64,000 nt of DNA from Streptomyces sp. ISL-100 (GTDB lineage: Bacteria; Actinomycetota; Actinomycetes; Streptomycetales; Streptomycetaceae), in NCBI RefSeq assembly GCF_018614615.1, contig NZ_JAGGOK010000041.1, positions 1 through 64,000 of the forward strand. The letters are read 5' to 3'. The notes beneath the pieces are model-generated. The model saw nothing but the letters and a program-made list of their open reading frames with translations. It did not search any database and had not been told where the DNA came from. The translations under genes and the position numbers were made by a program. Positions 1-8,359 of the stretch are shown piece by piece. Within the stretch, counting starts at the first letter, position 1. The number at the start of each line of letters is the position of its first letter.

Positions 1-344
1 TCTACGCGAGCATCTCGGGTCTGGTGCACGCCTTCGCCCTGGCGCGGGAGGACAAGGTGGCGGCCACGGCCCTGGCTCCGTACCTGAACGCCATCACCTC
101 GATCCTGCCACCCATCGCGGCCGGTATGGCGACCGCGATCGACGCGGGCCAATATGACGGCGACGAGGCCAACCTGAGCATGATGACCGCGAGCGTCGAC
201 CACCTTCTGCACATGTCGCGTGACCGTGGCCTCGACACGGGCCAGCTGGAGGCGATCAAGGCCGTCGCCGACCGTGCGATCGCCAAGGGGCACGGCGCGG
301 ACGGCTGGGCGAGTACGTTCGAGGTGCTCAAGCTCAAGGGCTGA
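1..344 (+). CDS. NAD(P)-binding oxidoreductase, imine-reductase-like, 3' fragment
   Basis: Only the last 113 or so codons are in the window. The reading frame is open from base 3 and ends in TGA at 342-344. The fragment is all-helical and carries a short ISGLVHAFALARE helix followed by a helix with LPPIAAGMATAID. It resembles the C-terminal dimerisation domain of imine reductases and 6-phosphogluconate/beta-hydroxyacid dehydrogenases (NAD-binding_2 family). The Rossmann nucleotide-binding half lies upstream of the window, so cofactor preference and substrate cannot be judged. It runs in the same direction as the MerR gene that begins 42 bp downstream, but that gene has its own promoter. The family call is an inference from the C-terminal helices only. 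Confidence 0.6.
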   Translation, partial: YASISGLVHAFALAREDKVAATALAPYLNAITSILPPIAAGMATAIDAGQYDGDEANLSMMTASVDHLLHMSRDRGLDTGQLEAIKAVADRAIAKGHGADGWASTFEVLKLKG

Positions 345-349
345 CGTCC

Positions 350-380
350 TTGCCTTGACGTCGGCGTCAAGGATTACCGT
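350..380 (+). promoter_or_regulatory. MerR-type promoter with operator dyad
   Basis: A perfect 8-bp inverted repeat with a 4-bp spacer (CCTTGACG-TCGG-CGTCAAGG, 353-372) lies between a -35-like TTGCCT (350-355) and a -10-like TACCGT (375-380). The spacer is 19 bp. A dyad inside a 19-bp spacer is the hallmark of promoters activated by MerR-family DNA distortion. The -10 ends 6 nt before the ATG at 387, so the transcript is probably leaderless. Confidence 0.6.
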
Positions 381-386
381 CGGGGC

Positions 387-791
387 ATGCGAATCGGCGA
401 GCTGGCGGAGCGCGCGGGGACAACCACCCGCGCACTGCGCTACTACGAGTCCCGCGGGCTCCTCCCCGCCCGGCGCGCGGTCAACGGCTACCGCACGTAC
501 GACGAGGACGACCTGCGGCTCCTCCAGCAGATCCGGACCCTTCAGGACTTCGGGTTCGACCTGGAGGAGACCCGTCCCTTTGTGGACTGCCTGCGGGCCG
601 GCCATCCGGCGGGGGACTCCTGCCCGGCCTCGCTCGACGTGTACCGGCGCAAGCTGGCCGAACTCGATGTGCTGATCGGTCAGTTGGACGCCGTACGCAC
701 AGAGGTGGGCGCCCAGCTCGCCCGAGCGGAGCTCGAAGCCGATGCGGCAGTGCCCGGTGGCCCCGAGCCGCGCTGTGAACTGACGGACTGA
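387..791 (+). CDS. MerR family transcriptional regulator
   Basis: A 134-residue protein with an N-terminal MerR winged helix-turn-helix: IGELAERAGTTTRALRYYE at about residues 3-21, then the wing NGYRTYDEDDLRLL. A long dimerisation helix follows at about residues 85-115. Three cysteines (C68, C79 and C130) fall in the effector half and could bind metal or sense redox state, but no standard CueR, ZntR or SoxR ligand pattern is evident. The ATG at 387 lies 6 nt after a -10 hexamer and has no Shine-Dalgarno, which fits leaderless translation. The gene ends 21 bp before a thioredoxin gene, and the pair probably forms an autoregulated operon. Redox or thiol stress as the signal is an inference from the partner gene. 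Confidence 0.88.
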   Translation: MRIGELAERAGTTTRALRYYESRGLLPARRAVNGYRTYDEDDLRLLQQIRTLQDFGFDLEETRPFVDCLRAGHPAGDSCPASLDVYRRKLAELDVLIGQLDAVRTEVGAQLARAELEADAAVPGGPEPRCELTD

Positions 792-812
792 CGGACTGAG
801 GAGACATTGAGG

Positions 813-1139
813 GTGCGAGCAGTGGGTGTGGACGCGGTCACGGACGCGACCTTCGACGACGAGGTCCTGAAGGCCGGTCTTCCTGTTCTTGTGGAGTTCA
901 CGGCCGACTGGTGCGGGCCGTGCCGGCAGCTCGCGCCCGTACTCAGCGACGTGGCCCGGGAGGAAGCCGACCGGGTCAAGGTGGTTCAGCTGGATGTGGA
1001 CTCGAATCCCGAGACGACGCTTCGGTACGGCGTGCTGTCGATGCCTACGCTCATCGTCTTCCGCGACGGCGAGCCCGTGAAGCAGATGGTCGGCGCCCGC
1101 CCCAAGCGAAAGCTCCTCCTGGAGCTGGCGGACGCGTAG
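813..1139 (+). CDS. trxA: thioredoxin
   Basis: A single-domain thioredoxin of about 108 residues with the redox motif WCGPC after a beta strand reading VLVEFTAD, and the conserved cis-proline loop SMPTLIVF. It should reduce cytoplasmic protein disulfides with thioredoxin reductase. Several starts are possible: TTG at 807 lies only 3 nt from GAGGAG (798-803), GTG at 813 lies 9 nt from it, and further GTGs occur at 822 and 828. I chose 813 for spacing. The gene follows the MerR gene by about 21 bp, which suggests cotranscription and control by that regulator. The family call is firm; the exact start and the specific partner are not. Confidence 0.9.
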   Translation: MRAVGVDAVTDATFDDEVLKAGLPVLVEFTADWCGPCRQLAPVLSDVAREEADRVKVVQLDVDSNPETTLRYGVLSMPTLIVFRDGEPVKQMVGARPKRKLLLELADA

Positions 1140-1165
1140 CCGGGCGACACGCTGCCACAGGCAAA

Positions 1166-1202
1166 AGAAATACCCCGGGGAATTGACACCCGGGGTATTT
1201 CT
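1166..1202 (+). terminator. Rho-independent-type terminator after trx
   Basis: A perfect 14-bp stem (AGAAATACCCCGGG at 1166-1179 pairing with 1189-1202) with a 9-nt loop, 26 bp after the thioredoxin stop. T/C-rich sequence follows. The loop happens to contain TTGACA, which lies 19 bp upstream of a TATATT (1208-1213), so the same segment may also hold a promoter for the helicase gene. Confidence 0.7.
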
Positions 1203-1289
1203 CTGCGTATATTGAGCGTTTCCGTGACCTCGGCTAAATTGGGCCACAGAGGTGCCGCATGAACACAGTGTAGCTTGTTGGGAGCTGAA

Positions 1290-3566
1290 TTGTCAACCGA
1301 GGAATTTCAGAAAGAGCAGGAATTCATCACCGGTCTCTACGCGCGCCTCGATGACCTGCGTGAAGAGGCAGAGGTCGCTGTGCAGTCCGCGTTGACGCAG
1401 GTGAGGACCGGCCAGCAGGCGAAGCTGGAGCGGGATGTGCTGGTGGCCGAGCAGTCCGGGCTGCTCGCCGCATTCAATGCGGGAGAGAGCGGGCTCTGCT
1501 TCGGGCGGCTCGACTTCCGGGACGGACGCCAATACCACATGGGGCGTATCGGAATCCGGCAGAACGACGCCGAGCGCACGCCACTCGTCGTCGACTGGCG
1601 GGCCGACATTGCCCGGCCCTTCTATCTCGCGACCGGTTATTCCCCGATGGGACTGCGCCGTCGGCGGCACATCACCACCGAAGGCCGCACCGTCACCGCT
1701 CTGCACGACGAAATCCTCGACCTGACCGACCCCACCCGCACCGGCTACGAGGGCTCCGCCGCCGACACCGTGCTGCTCGCCGCGCTGGACGCGGCCCGCT
1801 CCGGACGGATGCACGACATCGTGCAGACCATCCAGGCCGAGCAGGACCGCATCATCCGCGCCTCGCCCCAGGGCGTCCTCGTCGTCGAGGGCGGCCCCGG
1901 CACCGGAAAGACCGTCGTTGCCCTGCACCGCGCGGCGTATCTGCTGTACGCCCACCGTGAGCTGCTCGCCCGTCGCGGTGTGCTGATCGTCGGGCCGAAT
2001 CCCGCCTTTCTCGCCTACATCGGCGAAGTGCTGCCCTCGCTCGGCGAGACCGGGGTCCTGCTGGCGACGGTCGGCGAGCTGTTCCCGGGCGTAACCGCCA
2101 CCGGTACTGACACTGCCGCGGCCGCCGAGATCAAGGGCCGCCTCGCGATGGCGGACGCCCTCGCCCGCTTCGTGCGGGATCGGCAGACCGTGCCCCACCC
2201 GGGCATCGAGATCGAGCATGACGACGGCACGCTGGTGCTGGACCGGGCGATGGCGGAGGACGCCCGGGCCGCCGCCCGCGCGACCCTCCTGCCGCACAAC
2301 CTCGCCCGCCCCCACTTCGCCTTCCGGATCATCGACGCGCTCACCGACCAGCTGGCCGACCGGATCGGCTACGACCCGTACGGCGGCCCCAACTTCCTCG
2401 GCCCCGACGACATCGCCCAGCTCGGCAAGGCCATCGCGCTCAGCGACGAGGTGCACGCGGCCATCGACTCGCTGTGGCCGCCGCTCACCCCGCGGCAGCT
2501 GGTTGCCGACTTCCTCGCCGATCCCGTTCATCTGCCCGACGCCGAAGCCGAGTTGATCCGGCGCGTCGGAGGCGAGTGGACGCCCGCCGACGTGCCGCTT
2601 CTCGACGAAGCCGCCGAACTGCTCGGCGAGGACGACTCGGCCGCGCGCGCGGCCGAGGAGGCCGAGCGGCAGCAGCGCATCGCGTACGCCCAGGGCGTGC
2701 TGGACGTCGCGTACGCCTCCCGCAGCTACGAGTTCGAGGACAAGCACGACGAAGACTCCGAGATCCTGGGCGCGCAGGACATCGTCGACGCCGAGCGGAT
2801 GGCCGACCGCCACGAGGAGGCCGACCACCGCAGCGCCGCCGAACGGGCCGCCGCCGACCGCACCTGGGCCTTCGGCCACATCATCGTCGACGAGGCGCAG
2901 GAGCTGTCCGCCATGACCTGGCGGCTGCTGATGCGCCGCTGCCCGACGCGCTCCATGACGCTCGTCGGCGACCCGGCCCAGACCGGGGACGCGGCGGGCT
3001 GCGACTCCTGGCAGCAGATCCTCGACCCGTACGCCGGGAGCCGCTGGCAGCACACCCGGCTCGGCGTCAACTACCGCACGCCCGCCGAGATCATGGAGGT
3101 CGCGGCCGGTGTACGGCGGGCCGAGGACCCGGCCTTCGAGCCGCCCGGCTCGGTGCGCTCGACGGGGACGCGGCCCCGGGCGCGCGCCGCGGTGCCGGAC
3201 GGCCTGGCCCGTACCGTCGCGGAAACGGTCGCGGACGAGGCACCGCAGGACGGGGCGGAGGAGGGGCGGCTGGCCGTCATCGCCCCGGCCGCGCTGCACG
3301 CGACACTGGCCGCCGCCCTTCCCGGCGCCGCGCACGGCCCCGCGCCCGACCTCACCAGGGCCGTCGTAATCCTCGACCCGCGGCAGGCTAAGGGCCTGGA
3401 GTTCGACACGGTGGTCGTCGTCGAGCCGGGACGGATCCTCGCCGGGTCGCCGCGCGGCGCCAACGACCTGTACGTGGCTCTGACCCGGGCCACGCAGCGC
3501 CTCACCGTCGTACATACGGGAGCCCTTCCCGAATGCCTCCGGGAAGGGCTCGCGCGGCTCGCGTAG
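1290..3566 (+). CDS. helD: HelD-type RNA polymerase recycling ATPase (UvrD/Rep-like superfamily 1 helicase)
   Basis: A protein of about 758 residues. An N-terminal coiled coil of about 60 residues starts with STEEFQKEQEFI. It is followed by the HelD-specific segment with VVDWRADIARPFY, a Walker A GGPGTGKTVVALHRA, an SF1 motif II IIVDEAQELS, and C-terminal helicase motifs including DPRQAKGLEFD and LYVALTRATQRL. HelD proteins enter RNA polymerase channels and release stalled enzyme from nucleic acid; some actinomycete members protect against rifamycins. Length and domain order match actinobacterial (class II) HelD. TTG at 1290 is 5 nt from GGGAG (1280-1284), which makes it a better start than TTG at 1275. 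No neighbour points to an antibiotic context. The gene converges on glgB with 12 bp between the two stop codons. Confidence 0.85.
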   Translation: MSTEEFQKEQEFITGLYARLDDLREEAEVAVQSALTQVRTGQQAKLERDVLVAEQSGLLAAFNAGESGLCFGRLDFRDGRQYHMGRIGIRQNDAERTPLVVDWRADIARPFYLATGYSPMGLRRRRHITTEGRTVTALHDEILDLTDPTRTGYEGSAADTVLLAALDAARSGRMHDIVQTIQAEQDRIIRASPQGVLVVEGGPGTGKTVVALHRAAYLLYAHRELLARRGVLIVGPNPAFLAYIGEVLPSLGETGVLLATVGELFPGVTATGTDTAAAAEIKGRLAMADALARFVRDRQTVPHPGIEIEHDDGTLVLDRAMAEDARAAARATLLPHNLARPHFAFRIIDALTDQLADRIGYDPYGGPNFLGPDDIAQLGKAIALSDEVHAAIDSLWPPLTPRQLVADFLADPVHLPDAEAELIRRVGGEWTPADVPLLDEAAELLGEDDSAARAAEEAERQQRIAYAQGVLDVAYASRSYEFEDKHDEDSEILGAQDIVDAERMADRHEEADHRSAAERAAADRTWAFGHIIVDEAQELSAMTWRLLMRRCPTRSMTLVGDPAQTGDAAGCDSWQQILDPYAGSRWQHTRLGVNYRTPAEIMEVAAGVRRAEDPAFEPPGSVRSTGTRPRARAAVPDGLARTVAETVADEAPQDGAEEGRLAVIAPAALHATLAAALPGAAHGPAPDLTRAVVILDPRQAKGLEFDTVVVVEPGRILAGSPRGANDLYVALTRATQRLTVVHTGALPECLREGLARLA
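3520..3551. terminator. hairpin terminator inside the 3' end of helD
   Basis: A 12-bp perfect stem (GAGCCCTTCCCG pairing with CGGGAAGGGCTC) with an 8-nt loop. It lies within the last 15 codons of the helicase gene and about 28 bp beyond the glgB stop on the other strand. With only 12 bp between the convergent genes, it is the only hairpin available to end both transcripts. Confidence 0.55.
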
Positions 3567-3578
3567 GCAGGAAGGGGA

Positions 3579-6206
3579 TCAGGCCGGCTTGAACCACACC
3601 GTCGCCAGCGGCGGCAGTGTCATCTCCAGGCTCGGCCGGCCTCCGTGCGCCCCGCCCGACTCCGGCTTGAGCGGTTCCGTATTGCGTACGTCGCTGCCGC
3701 CGTACCGGGCCGCGTCCGTGTTCAGGACCTCCGTCCAGGCCGGGATGAGGTCCGGGACGCAGAGCCGGTAGCCGTGGCGTACGACGGGCGAGAAGTTGGA
3801 GACGGCCAGCAGCGGGCCGCTCTTCGCGTCGAAGCGCAGGAACGCGAAGACATTGTCCTCGGCGGCGTCGCCCAGCACCCACGTGAAGCCGTCGGGGACC
3901 GTGTCCAGCTCCCACAGGGCGGGCGTGGCGACGTACAGCTGATTGAGGTCGCGGACCAGGTCACGTACGCCCCGGTGGTCCGGCTCCGCCGAGTACGACG
4001 GGTCCAGCAGCCACCAGTCGGGGCCATGCCCCTCCGACCACTCCGCTCCCTGGGCGAACTCCTGCCCCATGAAGAGGAGCTGCTTGCCGGGGTGCGCCCA
4101 CATGTAGCCGAGGTACGCACGGTGATTGGCGCGTTGCTGCCACCAGTCGCCCGGCATCTTGCTCACCAGGGCCTGCTTGCCGTGCACCACCTCGTCGTGG
4201 GAGATGGGCAGCACGTAGTTCTCGCTGTAGGCGTACACCATCGAGAAGGTCATCTCGTTGTGGTGGTACTTGCGGTGCACGGGCTCCTTGCTGATGTACA
4301 CGAGGGAGTCGTGCATCCAGCCCATGTTCCACTTCAGGCCGAAGCCGAGGCCGCCGCTGTCGGTCGGGCGGGTCACGCCGTCCCAGGCGGTGGACTCCTC
4401 GGCGATCGTCACGACGCCGGGGTTGCGGCGGTAGACGGTCGCGTTCATCTCCTGGAGGAAGGAGACGGCGTCCGGGTTGTCGCGGCCGCCGAACTCGTTG
4501 GGCGCCCATTCGCCGTGCTCGCGCGAGTAGTCGAGGTAGAGCATCGAGGCGACCGCGTCGACGCGCAGCCCGTCGATGTGGAACTCCTCGCACCAGTACG
4601 TGGCGTTGGCGACCAGGAAGTTACGGACCTCCGGGCGCCCGTAGTCGAATTCGAGCGTGCCCCAGTCGGGGTGCTCGGCGCGCCGCCAGTCCTCGTGCTC
4701 GTACAGGTTCGGGCCGTCGAACCGCGCCAGTGCCCAGTCGTCCTTCGGGAAGTGGGCCGGGACCCAGTCCATGATGACGCCGATGCCGGCCCGGTGCAGC
4801 GCGTCGACCAGGTGGCGGAAGTCGTCGGGCGTGCCCATGCGGGCGGTCGGGGCGTACAGGCCGGTGACCTGGTAGCCCCACGACCCGCCGAAGGGGTGCT
4901 CGGCGACCGGCATCAGTTCGACGTGGGTGAAGCCGAGGTCGGCGACGTAGGAGGGGAGCTGGTCGGCCAGCTCGCGGTAGCTCAGGCCGGGCCGCCAGGA
5001 GGCGAGATGCACCTCGTAGACGGAGAACGGCGCCTTGTGGATCGGCCGGTCGGCGCGGTGCGCCATCCACTCCTGGTCGCGCCAGGTGTGGTGTGAGGCC
5101 GTCACGATCGACGCGTTGGCGGGCGGGCACTCGGTGCGGCGGGCCATCGGGTCGGCGCGCATCGTGTGACTGCCGTCGGGACGCATGATCTCGAACTTGT
5201 AGAGCGTGCCCTCGCCGACGCCCGGCACGAACAGCTCCCAGACGCCGGACGAGCCGAGGGAGCGCATCGGGAACCCGGTGCCGTTCCAGTAGTTGAAGTC
5301 GCCGACGACGCGTACGCCGCGGGCGTTCGGCGCCCAGACGGTGAAGCGGGTGCCGGTGACGCCCTGGTGGACCATCGGCTGCGCGCCGAGCGCCTGCCAC
5401 AGCTCCTCGTGGCGGCCCTCGCCGATGAGGTAGAGGTCGAGCTCGCCGAGGGCGGGGAGGAAGCGGTACGGGTCCTGGACCTCGTGTTCGGTGCCGTCGT
5501 ACGTGACGAGCAGGGTGTACTCCGGCGGGACGGCGTCCAGGGGCAGTACGCCGGAGAAGAGGCCGTCGCCGTCGTCGTGGAGTGGAGTGCGGTGGCCGTC
5601 GGCCAGGACGGTGACGGCCTGGGCGAAGGGGCGCAGCGTGCGGAAGATGATGCCGGTGGGTGCGTTTGGTTCTTGGAACGGGTGGGCGCCCAGGAGGCCG
5701 TGCGGGTCGTGGTGACCGCCGGAGAGCAGCCGGTCCCTGTCACTGCCTTCGAGGGCTCCCGGCCGCCGCTTCTTGGGCGTGGGGGGCTTCGCGGGGGTGC
5801 CGCTCTCGGCGTCCTGCACGGCCTTCGGCGCGGAGTCCGGCGGCCCTTCCGCCGGCTGCGGGGCCCGGCGCGGCTTGGCGGACTTGGCCGGCTGCGCCTT
5901 CGAACCCCCGCGCGCGCCGGTGCCCGGTCCGCGCCCGGACTCGGCGTCCTGGGCGGCCTTGGGCGCGGAGTCGGGCGGCCCTTCCGCCGGCTGCGTGGCC
6001 TGCGGCGACTTGGCGGCCTTGGGCTTTGCGGCCCGGGCGGGCTTGCGCGGCTGCGGGGAGGCCTCGGCGGCCTGCGTGGCCTCGGCGGCCTCGGCCGGCT
6101 TCGGGGCCGTGGCGCGCTTGGCGCGCTTCCGGGGCGGGGTGGGCGGATTGGACGGTGCGGGCTGCTCGGCGTCTGCGGACTTGCGGGACGGTGGACGGGG
6201 GGTCAC
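3579..6206 (-). CDS. glgB: 1,4-alpha-glucan branching enzyme
   Basis: An 875-residue protein that transfers alpha-1,4-glucan segments to form alpha-1,6 branches, here on GlgE-made glucan. From about residue 156 it is a standard GH13 GlgB: a CBM48-like N-domain, then DWVPAHFP, the nucleophile region GLRVDAVASMLY, the acid IAEESTAW, and the stabiliser region PISHDEVVHGK, ending in an all-beta C-domain. The first 155 residues are an unusual Ala/Pro/Lys-rich, probably disordered extension with two near-identical 20-residue repeats (residues 72-91 and 117-136). GTG at 6206 was chosen because AGGAGG lies 8 nt upstream; an ATG 38 codons earlier has no such site. It is the last gene of the glgE-treS-pep2-glgB run, 340 bp after pep2. 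Confidence 0.93.
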   Translation of the reverse strand: MTPRPPSRKSADAEQPAPSNPPTPPRKRAKRATAPKPAEAAEATQAAEASPQPRKPARAAKPKAAKSPQATQPAEGPPDSAPKAAQDAESGRGPGTGARGGSKAQPAKSAKPRRAPQPAEGPPDSAPKAVQDAESGTPAKPPTPKKRRPGALEGSDRDRLLSGGHHDPHGLLGAHPFQEPNAPTGIIFRTLRPFAQAVTVLADGHRTPLHDDGDGLFSGVLPLDAVPPEYTLLVTYDGTEHEVQDPYRFLPALGELDLYLIGEGRHEELWQALGAQPMVHQGVTGTRFTVWAPNARGVRVVGDFNYWNGTGFPMRSLGSSGVWELFVPGVGEGTLYKFEIMRPDGSHTMRADPMARRTECPPANASIVTASHHTWRDQEWMAHRADRPIHKAPFSVYEVHLASWRPGLSYRELADQLPSYVADLGFTHVELMPVAEHPFGGSWGYQVTGLYAPTARMGTPDDFRHLVDALHRAGIGVIMDWVPAHFPKDDWALARFDGPNLYEHEDWRRAEHPDWGTLEFDYGRPEVRNFLVANATYWCEEFHIDGLRVDAVASMLYLDYSREHGEWAPNEFGGRDNPDAVSFLQEMNATVYRRNPGVVTIAEESTAWDGVTRPTDSGGLGFGLKWNMGWMHDSLVYISKEPVHRKYHHNEMTFSMVYAYSENYVLPISHDEVVHGKQALVSKMPGDWWQQRANHRAYLGYMWAHPGKQLLFMGQEFAQGAEWSEGHGPDWWLLDPSYSAEPDHRGVRDLVRDLNQLYVATPALWELDTVPDGFTWVLGDAAEDNVFAFLRFDAKSGPLLAVSNFSPVVRHGYRLCVPDLIPAWTEVLNTDAARYGGSDVRNTEPLKPESGGAHGGRPSLEMTLPPLATVWFKPA
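5799..5993 (-). repeat. in-frame 60-bp duplication in glgB
   Basis: Two 60-bp units, at 5799-5858 and 5934-5993, encode 20-residue segments starting QPAEGPPDSAPKA and ending QDAESG that differ at one residue (Ala or Val). Their period is 135 bp. The lysine/alanine-rich linker between them also resembles the flanking sequence. Confidence 0.75.
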
Positions 6207-6546
6207 GGGTGCGGCCTCCTCGGGAGGATCCGGTCGGGTGCGGTGGACGGGGTCGGGTTGGCTGAATCGCGCCACGCGAAGGGGCGCGGGCACGGCGGTC
6301 CGGCCGCGCGCCGGAGCCACAGGCGGCTACGGCCGCCCCCGGCCAACTGGGGTGCGCGAAGCCCCCGGAGGCCGCCGTAACTGGGGCTCCGCCCCAGACC
6401 CCGGTCCTCAAACGCCGGACGCGCCGAAGACGCCCGGCGGGCTGGGGTTTTCAGCCCGGCCGGCGTTTGAGGCCTTCGGGAAGGGGCGGGGTGGGGAAAG
6501 AAGGGATCCGCCGGACGGTCAGGAAGTGGAGTTGACCGGAGCTGGG
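6207..6546. repeat. pep2-glgB intergenic region with palindromic Streptomyces repeats
   Basis: No coding frame is convincing in this 340-bp gap. It holds a small hairpin CTGGGGC-TCC-GCCCCAG (6381-6397) and a 13-bp inverted pair, CCTCAAACGCCGG at 6406-6418 and its complement at 6460-6472. These are the core units of a dispersed intergenic repeat also seen near 16.0, 40.0 and 60.1 kb. The folded structure could end or weaken transcription from pep2 into glgB. I see no good promoter for glgB. Confidence 0.6.
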
Positions 6547-8193
6547 TCATGGTGTGGGTCCCGGGGAGCGGTCGTTGGCCGGGGGCGGGGCGGTGGTGCG
6601 GTGGGTGGTGTCCGAGGGCGCGGCCGGACTGGTGTGTGCGCCCGCGCCCGGGGGCCGGGTGGGGGCGTTGTGCGCGCCCGTGCCCGGAGGGCGGGCGGGG
6701 GCGGTGTCCCGGCGGAGGCCAGGGGTGCGGGCCGCGGGTGGCGCCGGGGACGAGGCCAGGCGGTGGATGGCCGCCAGGGGGACCGGGAGCCAGTCCGGGC
6801 GGTGCCTGGCCTCGTAGAGGACCTCGTACACCGCCTTGTCCGTCTCGTACGCCCGCAGCAATTCCGGTTCCTCGCGCGGGTCCGTGCCCGAGGCGAACGC
6901 GTAACCCGCGCAGAACGCCTCGCGGCACCGCGTCGCCCACTCCGCGTTCCACGGCTGGTGGGAGCGGGCGGCGTAGTCGAAGGAACGCAACATGCCCGCC
7001 ACGTCACGTACGACCGGCTGCGGGCGGCGCCGCTCCGTGAGCGGGCGCGACGGCTCGCCCTCGAAGTCGATCACCGACCACTCGCCGCCCGGCGCCCGAA
7101 GCGTCTGGCCCAGGTGCAGGTCGCCGTGGACGCGTTGGGCCGGCCACGCCCGCCCCGCCCGCCCCCGCGCCGCGAACGCGTCGAAGGCGGTGCGCAGCGC
7201 CGGGACGTACGGGACCAGCGCCGGCACCGCCTGCGCCGCCGCGTCGAGGCGCTCGGTCATCGCCGCGGCCAGCAGCTCCGTCTGTTGCCGGCGCAGGGTC
7301 ACCGTCGGCAGGGCTACGGCCAGCGCGGTGTGCACCTCTGCGGTGGCCCGGCCCAGGGCCTGTGCGTCGGCGGTGAAGTCGTTGCCGACGGCGAGGGCCC
7401 GCAGCGCGCGCTGCCAGCCGTCCTCCGAGCCGCGCAGGAAGGGCTGGAGGACCCCGAGGGTGTACGGCTCGTACGGATCGTCCGCGTTGTCGGCCTCGTA
7501 CCAGGCGACCGGAGCCGGCACCCGGTCGCAGCCCTTGTGGGCCAGTGCCAGCGGCAGCTCCAGATCGGGGTTGGAGCCGGGGCTGACCCGGCGGAACACC
7601 TTGAGGATGAACGAATCTCCATAGACGAGCGAGGAGTTGGACTGTTCGGCGCCCAGTGGCCTGGGAGTGAGACCGGGCGGGATGTCCACCGACGGGTCGC
7701 GCTCGAAGCGCAGCGCGCCCGGTGCGCCCGTGTTGCGCAGCCGTTCCAGCAGCAGCCCGGCCAGGCGCGGGTCGAGTAGTGCGTCGTAGACCGTGAGGCC
7801 GGCCAGCGGCCCCTCCTGGACGTGACCGATCAGGGCCGGCGCCAGGCGCGGCGGCAGCGCGGACCGTACACCGAGCAGCAGTTGATAGCAGTCGGCGACC
7901 GGCGGCGCCGGTGGGCCGTGGCTGGGCCCGGCGGGCTGCTGGACGCTCACCAGCAGATGCAGCAGGCCGGGCCCACCCGAGGCCCCCGCGCCGGAACCGC
8001 CTCTGGCGGGCAGCAGTTCCGTGGCGGCGACGAGTGAGAATCCGGTGACCGGGCGCCCCTTGCCCGCGAACCACCGCTGCCTGGGCAGCCATTCGTGCAG
8101 CAGTGGCGCCAGCGAGGGGAGCAGCGCCGGTGGAGGGGCTGGAGGAGTGGCGCGGCGGGCGGCCGTACTCCGGATGGATGCAGCCTCCGACAT
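6547..8193 (-). CDS. pep2: maltokinase (Mak/Pep2), makes maltose 1-phosphate
   Basis: A 548-residue ATP-dependent maltokinase that phosphorylates maltose from TreS to maltose 1-phosphate, the donor for GlgE. The N-terminal cap contains LPRQRWFAGKGRPV, typical of Mak. The aminoglycoside-phosphotransferase-like core has VHGDLHLGQTL (catalytic loop, D after HG) and WSVIDFEGEP (Mg-binding DFE). The C-terminal 70 or so residues are a Pro/Ala/Thr-rich tail not needed by the fold. The ATG at 8193 is preceded by GGAAAGGA. The gene is not fused to treS, as in S. coelicolor and unlike many other bacteria. A hairpin separates it from treS, so it may have its own promoter in the 203-bp gap. Confidence 0.92.
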   Translation of the reverse strand: MSEAASIRSTAARRATPPAPPPALLPSLAPLLHEWLPRQRWFAGKGRPVTGFSLVAATELLPARGGSGAGASGGPGLLHLLVSVQQPAGPSHGPPAPPVADCYQLLLGVRSALPPRLAPALIGHVQEGPLAGLTVYDALLDPRLAGLLLERLRNTGAPGALRFERDPSVDIPPGLTPRPLGAEQSNSSLVYGDSFILKVFRRVSPGSNPDLELPLALAHKGCDRVPAPVAWYEADNADDPYEPYTLGVLQPFLRGSEDGWQRALRALAVGNDFTADAQALGRATAEVHTALAVALPTVTLRRQQTELLAAAMTERLDAAAQAVPALVPYVPALRTAFDAFAARGRAGRAWPAQRVHGDLHLGQTLRAPGGEWSVIDFEGEPSRPLTERRRPQPVVRDVAGMLRSFDYAARSHQPWNAEWATRCREAFCAGYAFASGTDPREEPELLRAYETDKAVYEVLYEARHRPDWLPVPLAAIHRLASSPAPPAARTPGLRRDTAPARPPGTGAHNAPTRPPGAGAHTSPAAPSDTTHRTTAPPPANDRSPGPTP

Positions 8194-8359
8194 GGCATCG
8201 CGTCCTTTCCCCGGGCACACCACAGGATGCGCAGAGTGTCCCGGATTGCGACCGTAGCTGTCCGGGCGGTGCGTGGGGTTCTCCCCGCAGCCGAAACGCG
8301 GGAAGTGTCGGGTCGGGGATCGTCCGTACGGACCCGATATGAGGGGGAGAGTGCCCAAG

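Noticed and set aside
1140..1289. Rifamycin-associated element upstream of helD
   Set aside because: Some HelD-type genes have one, but I find no matching inverted repeat here; the only structure is the trx terminator.
1293..3515. Long open frame on the minus strand opposite helD
   Set aside because: It mirrors the codon structure of the HelD gene, has Gly/Arg/Val-rich low-complexity sequence and no recognisable domain. Such antisense frames are routine in GC-rich DNA.
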